A stretch of DNA of 64,000 bases. Source: Desulfospira joergensenii DSM 10085 (GTDB taxonomy: Bacteria; Desulfobacterota; Desulfobacteria; Desulfobacterales; Desulfobacteraceae). Each line of letters starts with the position of its first letter. The first letter of the stretch is position 1. A model generated the notes under the pieces. That model worked only from the letters and a program-made list of their open reading frames with translations. It had not been told where the DNA came from and did no database searches. Below, piece by piece: positions 60,879-64,000 of this stretch. The DNA lies in assembly GCF_000420085.1 (NCBI RefSeq), contig NZ_ATUG01000001.1, positions 1,178,001 to 1,242,000 on the forward strand. The letters are read 5' to 3'. The position numbers were made by a program, and so were the translations under genes.

Positions 60879-61445
60879 TCAGGCCCGGGACATAAACTTC
60901 CGGGTTTCCGTATTGACCTTTACCTTTTCCCCGGGCCCAAGATACTCGGGCACCTGGATCTCCACCCCGTTGGAGAGAAGGGCCGGCTTGGTCCGGGCCG
61001 TGGCGCTGGCCCCCTTGATGCCCGGAGCGGTTTCCGTGATCTCAAAGACCAGGGAATTGGGAATCTCAATGGCCACCATGTTCTCATCAATGATCAGCCC
61101 CACGATATCCTCCATCCCGTCGGTGAGCCAGACGATCTCATCTTCAATGGCATCGGCTGCAATCATGTACTGGCCGTATTCCAGGCTGTCCATGAAAACG
61201 TGGAAATCCCCGTCCGGATAAAGGTATTGAATCGGCTTGCGCTGGAGATCGACCTCGCTGAGCAGGTCATTGCCCTTGTAACCGGCCTCGTACTTCTGTT
61301 TGGTCCTGATATTGCTGAATCTCACCTTGTAAAGGGTGACCGCCCCCCGGGCCGAAGGGGTCCTGACCTCAATATGTTTCACGATAAAGGCTTCATCGTT
61401 GATCTCCACCACGTGCCCTTTTTTCAAATCACAGGCCTTTGGCAT
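60879..61445 (-). CDS. yeiP: EF-P-like elongation factor (EfpL/YeiP type)
   Basis: EF-P paralogues relieve ribosome stalling. The 188-residue product has the three-domain EF-P layout, but its tip loop reads EVRTPSARGAVTLYKVRF. It has Arg in SARG where EF-P carries a modifiable Lys in PGKGxA, which marks the EfpL (YeiP) subgroup. The C-terminal ends GEKVKVNTETRKFMSRA. No modification enzyme gene is nearby. It converges on the HNH gene with a 25-base gap. Confidence 0.88.
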   Translation of the reverse strand: MPKACDLKKGHVVEINDEAFIVKHIEVRTPSARGAVTLYKVRFSNIRTKQKYEAGYKGNDLLSEVDLQRKPIQYLYPDGDFHVFMDSLEYGQYMIAADAIEDEIVWLTDGMEDIVGLIIDENMVAIEIPNSLVFEITETAPGIKGASATARTKPALLSNGVEIQVPEYLGPGEKVKVNTETRKFMSRA

Positions 61446-61573
61446 ATTTTTTAACTCCTGAAAGTGAATTGGTTTTAAATATAAAGGCTGTTCATACCAT
61501 TCAGCAGAGGAATTGGAAAGCCGATAATGGTCCGAAGCAGGGGCAAGCCCTGAGAAGTTGAAAAGGCTGAGGA

Positions 61574-62164
61574 TCAGTCCGTCCCGGCCTCCACCGGCTT
61601 ATGGGCCAGAAACTCCCCCTTGCCCACGGGAACCAGGGAAGTTGAAAATCCTTTCAGTGACCGGATATGTTCCATGAATCCGGACAATTCAGATGCATGG
61701 GATACGGCATTGTCACACACGATAAGGCCGCCCGGTTTCAGCAGCCTGAGGATATCCTTTACCATGTCCATATATTTTGAACGATCCGCATCCAGGAAGA
61801 TCAGATCATATTCTTCCTCCATTCCCTGAAGCAATGCCCGGGCATCCCCCTGCTTTAGAACGACTTTCTCAAAAAGCCCGGCCCTCTTCAAATTATGCCG
61901 GGCTTCCCTGGATTTTACTTCGGAATGCTCAATGGTCGTAACCCTTCCCCCGGCCGGAACCGATGAGGCCAGCCAGATCGTTGAGTAGCCGTTGGACGTG
62001 CCGATCTCCAGAATTTTTCCTGCGCCCGAGGCCCGGACAAGGACCCTTAAAAACTCACCGGTATCCCTTGTGATGTTCAGATATTTTTTTGATTTATCCA
62101 TCTGGACCGCATCGTTCTGCAGTCCTTTTTCTTCCAGTTCCATGAGGATACTCACGATACCCAT
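61574..62164 (-). CDS. SAM-dependent O-methyltransferase
   Basis: The 196-residue product resembles the caffeoyl-CoA/catechol O-methyltransferase family. It has motif I ILEIGTSNGYSTIWLASSVPAGGRVTTIEHSE, the metal-site region DLIFLDADRSKYMDMV, and KPGGLIVCDNAVSHA. Length is close to bacterial members. Substrate cannot be told. It is 76 bases downstream of nothing related and may be a single transcription unit. Confidence 0.85.
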   Translation of the reverse strand: MGIVSILMELEEKGLQNDAVQMDKSKKYLNITRDTGEFLRVLVRASGAGKILEIGTSNGYSTIWLASSVPAGGRVTTIEHSEVKSREARHNLKRAGLFEKVVLKQGDARALLQGMEEEYDLIFLDADRSKYMDMVKDILRLLKPGGLIVCDNAVSHASELSGFMEHIRSLKGFSTSLVPVGKGEFLAHKPVEAGTD

Positions 62165-62239
62165 CTTATCCCCCTACGCCTGAAGCTATTCAGCCGGCAC
62201 CCAAGAATCGGGCAGAACATTTGACCGGCAGGATAATGA

Positions 62240-62617
62240 TTATTTTAATGAGTTGATATAATTAACAATATCCCAGATCTCCCTCTCCGGGATCTCATCT
62301 TTAAAAGAGGGCATATCCCCTTTCCCATGAATGATTTTCCAGTGAAAATCCCCGTCCGAATGCGTCTTTAACCGCTTTGGCAGATCAGGCGTATCTTTTG
62401 ACAAGCCTGTTTCATTCTTACTGAGTCCTTTAGCTGATAGTCCATGACAATCCCGGCAGTTTAGCGTAAATAAATCCTGTCCCTTTTTAATGGACTCTTC
62501 AGAAGCCGGATTCGGATTTTTCCGATTCGCTTCACTTTCCGGAGCCATCCAGCTATGGGCCGAGGCAGAATCAATCATTGAAAATAAGAATATTAAGGCG
62601 ATGAATACCTGGCGCAT
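62240..62617 (-). CDS. Small periplasmic monohaem cytochrome c
   Basis: The 125-residue product has a signal peptide (1-20, ending DSASA) and one haem motif, CRDCHG (near residues 54-59). The C-terminal part (HGKGDMPSFKDEIPEREIWDIVNYINSL) includes the axial Met region MPSF and the closing helix typical of class I cytochrome c. The ATG at 62617 follows AAGGAGTG. It lies 34 bases after the peptidoglycan-binding gene in the same direction. Confidence 0.9.
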   Translation of the reverse strand: MRQVFIALIFLFSMIDSASAHSWMAPESEANRKNPNPASEESIKKGQDLFTLNCRDCHGLSAKGLSKNETGLSKDTPDLPKRLKTHSDGDFHWKIIHGKGDMPSFKDEIPEREIWDIVNYINSLK

Positions 62618-62651
62618 TTTATCACTCCTTTTGTTTTTCCCAGTGCAAAAA

Positions 62652-63413
62652 CTATTTGTTTTCAGATTCGATATCAAGCTCCAGCACACCGTCAACAAAT
62701 TCTTTGGAGTCTTTCAGGCCCCAGCCGGTCTCGCTCCGGATCCATTTGATTAACGAGATTTTATTGATCTTTCCCTCTTTTTTGATTTTCTCTTTTATTT
62801 CCCGGATCAATATATTTTCTCTTTCCTTTACAAGCCTGTCATATGTAGCCGCCCCGATCATTCCATCTGCCCGAAGACCTGATCTGGATTGAAAATCCTT
62901 GACTGCCGACCGGGTCTGGGGGCCGGCAAATCCATCCGCAGAATCAATGGAATACCCGAGAGCGATGAGTATCTTTTGGGCCTGGAGCACCTGCTCCCCT
63001 CTCTGGGAGGGAATCGGTTTTAAGGCCTCTTCCAGAACGGCGGCCTGCTTAACCAGATTTGCCCGGACCTCGGGTTTAAGTTTTTCATTGGATGCCAGCC
63101 TCTCTTCGATCTTCTGCTTTTTCTCCTGGGTGGCAAGAAACTCCTTTTCCACATCAGCATAATATTCCGACCACCTCTCCCGAAGCCGCTCAGACCGTGT
63201 GACCTTTGAAAAATAATGGGCAAATCTCTTTCTGACCCCCACGTCCTCCGTCAATGCATGATCAATGAACTTTCCCAGCTGCTCAATCTCTTTGAGCTCA
63301 ATTTCCCTGTTCTGTATTTCATTATTTACAAATGTCGTCACAAGACCAAGAATAACCGTACCCAATAAAAATTTGACAAACCCGATCCAAATTTTAAGCC
63401 GTTCGTTATCCAT
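62652..63413 (-). CDS. Membrane-anchored peptidoglycan-binding protein with L7/L12-like tail
   Basis: The 253-residue product has one membrane helix (about 9-29, WIGFVKFLLGTVILGLVTTFV) and a coiled-coil region (about 33-135). A PG_binding_1-like domain follows (about 140-195: VLQAQKILIALGYSIDSADGFAGPQTRSAVKDFQSRSGLRADGMIGAAT). The C-terminal segment (about 217-248, ISLIKWIRSETGWGLKDSKEFVDGVLEL) resembles the ribosomal L7/L12 C-terminal fold. The start at 63413 follows GAGG; upstream codons in frame are not conserved-looking. Function unknown. Confidence 0.72.
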   Translation of the reverse strand: MDNERLKIWIGFVKFLLGTVILGLVTTFVNNEIQNREIELKEIEQLGKFIDHALTEDVGVRKRFAHYFSKVTRSERLRERWSEYYADVEKEFLATQEKKQKIEERLASNEKLKPEVRANLVKQAAVLEEALKPIPSQRGEQVLQAQKILIALGYSIDSADGFAGPQTRSAVKDFQSRSGLRADGMIGAATYDRLVKERENILIREIKEKIKKEGKINKISLIKWIRSETGWGLKDSKEFVDGVLELDIESENK

Positions 63414-63420
63414 GGTTGCC

Positions 63421-63629
63421 TCGCTTGATTTTGGTGCTGTGTGGAGTCCGGTCCAGCTCCTGGTTCCGGCGCAAGGCCACGGGACCAGGGGCACCGCATT
63501 CACGGCTGCGCAGCCTCCGTGAACTTTAGACATCTGCGGCTTGCCCGTCAGCATGTCCGTTGTTGAGATATTTTCGAGCAAGGGTCAAACGTTGGCTTGA
63601 CCCCTTTGGATAAAAACATCGTCGTGATA
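63421..63629. other. Intergenic stretch with inverted repeats
   Basis: Two small inverted repeats are seen: TTCACGG with CCGTGAA around an 11-base centre (near 63499-63523) and GGGTCAA with TTGACCC around 7-8 bases (near 63582-63602). The second lies just after the stop of the edge gene and could be a weak terminator without a T-tract. No convincing gene is present. Confidence 0.35.
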
Positions 63630-63995
63630 TTAACAAATGTCCTGTTCCATAGCTTTGGCCAAGAGTTTCCAGGCTCTTGCGTCCTCTTTGCAGGTTTCCT
63701 CGACCAGTTTTGCGGTATCTGATTCACTAATCTTTTTGTCCCCATAGTCAAGGAATAGACCCCTAAAATCCAGGTTTGAGATATTATCTGTTTCTGCAGT
63801 GATTTGATAAATAAACTGCGAATGTATAGCCGGCCCGTTAATGTGCGTATTTGTCCAGAATAGTATATCCGGATAAATCTGTACGAGCTTTTGCTTTTCA
63901 ATTTGATTGTCAGCTCCGATGCTGAATGTATCGGTCAAAATGATTGTTCGGTCGGTGATGTGCTCGATTTTCCGGCCGGCGTCCTTCGCACCCAT
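63630..63995 (-). CDS. Hypothetical protein at window edge, possibly partial
   Basis: I do not recognise this protein. The visible frame encodes 121 residues from an ATG at 63995, and no in-frame stop lies between that ATG and the window end, so the true start may be outside. The sequence is hydrophilic with mixed strands and helices (KLVQIYPDILFWTNTHINGPAIHSQFIYQITAET) and a helical C-terminus (LVEETCKEDARAWKLLAKAMEQDI), without signal or membrane segment. Confidence 0.5.
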   Translation of the reverse strand: MGAKDAGRKIEHITDRTIILTDTFSIGADNQIEKQKLVQIYPDILFWTNTHINGPAIHSQFIYQITAETDNISNLDFRGLFLDYGDKKISESDTAKLVEETCKEDARAWKLLAKAMEQDIC

Positions 63996-64000
63996 GAGGG

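Noticed and set aside
63414..63581. N-terminal extension of the peptidoglycan-binding protein
   Set aside because: The extra 56 residues are Cys/Trp/Pro-rich without domain similarity, precede the membrane anchor, and overlap inverted repeats; the ATG at 63413 has a ribosome-binding site.
63582..63602. Possible integron attC-like site around GTTGGC near the window end
   Set aside because: The core sites do not fit the RYYYAAC/GTTRRRY pair with correct spacing, and no integrase or cassette array is nearby.

Overview
The window looks like chromosome of a motile, anaerobic, sulfate-reducer-type bacterium of the Desulfobacterales. This is inferred from the moderate GC content, the flagellar gene order, the many sigma-54 promoters and NtrC-type regulators, and the Usp/TauE/cytidylate-kinase-like gene set; no rRNA or other species marker is present.

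Bases 1-44,126 are almost entirely one flagellar/chemotaxis supercluster read on the minus strand. From upstream to downstream it holds: (a) HD-GYP regulator, PilZ protein, CheX, CheY, FleQ-like sigma-54 activator (44,126-40,221); (b) a large secreted TPR protein and an FlrC-like activator (39,981-35,945); (c) flgB-flgC-fliE-fliF-fliG-fliH-fliI-fliJ-motE-like (35,800-28,203); (d) fliK-flgD-flgE (27,891-22,160); (e) fliL-fliM-fliN-fliO-fliP-fliQ-fliR-flhB-flhA-flhF-flhG-fliA, a very acidic FliL-like protein, a small unknown, a DUF2802-like protein, a second FliK-like protein and a short FlhB-like protein (21,714-5,299); (f) flgF-flgG-flgA-flgH-flgI, cut by the window edge (3,915-1). Units (b) to (f) each have a good sigma-54 -24/-12 element just upstream, which fits the two sigma-54 activators in (a) and (b). 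A CBS-domain gene (4,485-4,982) on the plus strand separates (e) and (f).

Two observations dominate. First, fliM is split by a complete 1,831-bp IS1182-type insertion sequence (19,051-20,881) flanked by a 5-bp target duplication; removing it restores a 331-residue reading frame. Second, the FliL-like protein at 7,833-9,593 carries nine copies of a motif nearly identical to the N-terminal CheY-docking peptide of FliM, ahead of one membrane segment and a periplasmic domain. I do not know of a described system like it.

From 44,281 onward the genes are non-flagellar. They comprise an Lrp/AsnC regulator with a LysA-type decarboxylase, cutA, a flavodoxin-like protein, a KtrB/KtrA potassium uptake pair, and a two-component system (histidine kinase plus sigma-54 response regulator). 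The last is followed by two matching palindromes, a sigma-54-like promoter and a six-gene operon: Usp, kinase-like/BON/Usp/membrane fusion, TauE/SafE transporter, receiver protein, two Usp-like proteins. The final part holds an ABC-F ATPase with a terminator 23 bases upstream of its start, a spermidine-synthase-like methyltransferase, an HNH protein, an EfpL/YeiP-type elongation factor, an O-methyltransferase, a small cytochrome c, a peptidoglycan-binding membrane protein and an unknown gene at the edge. No rRNA, tRNA or CRISPR array was seen.
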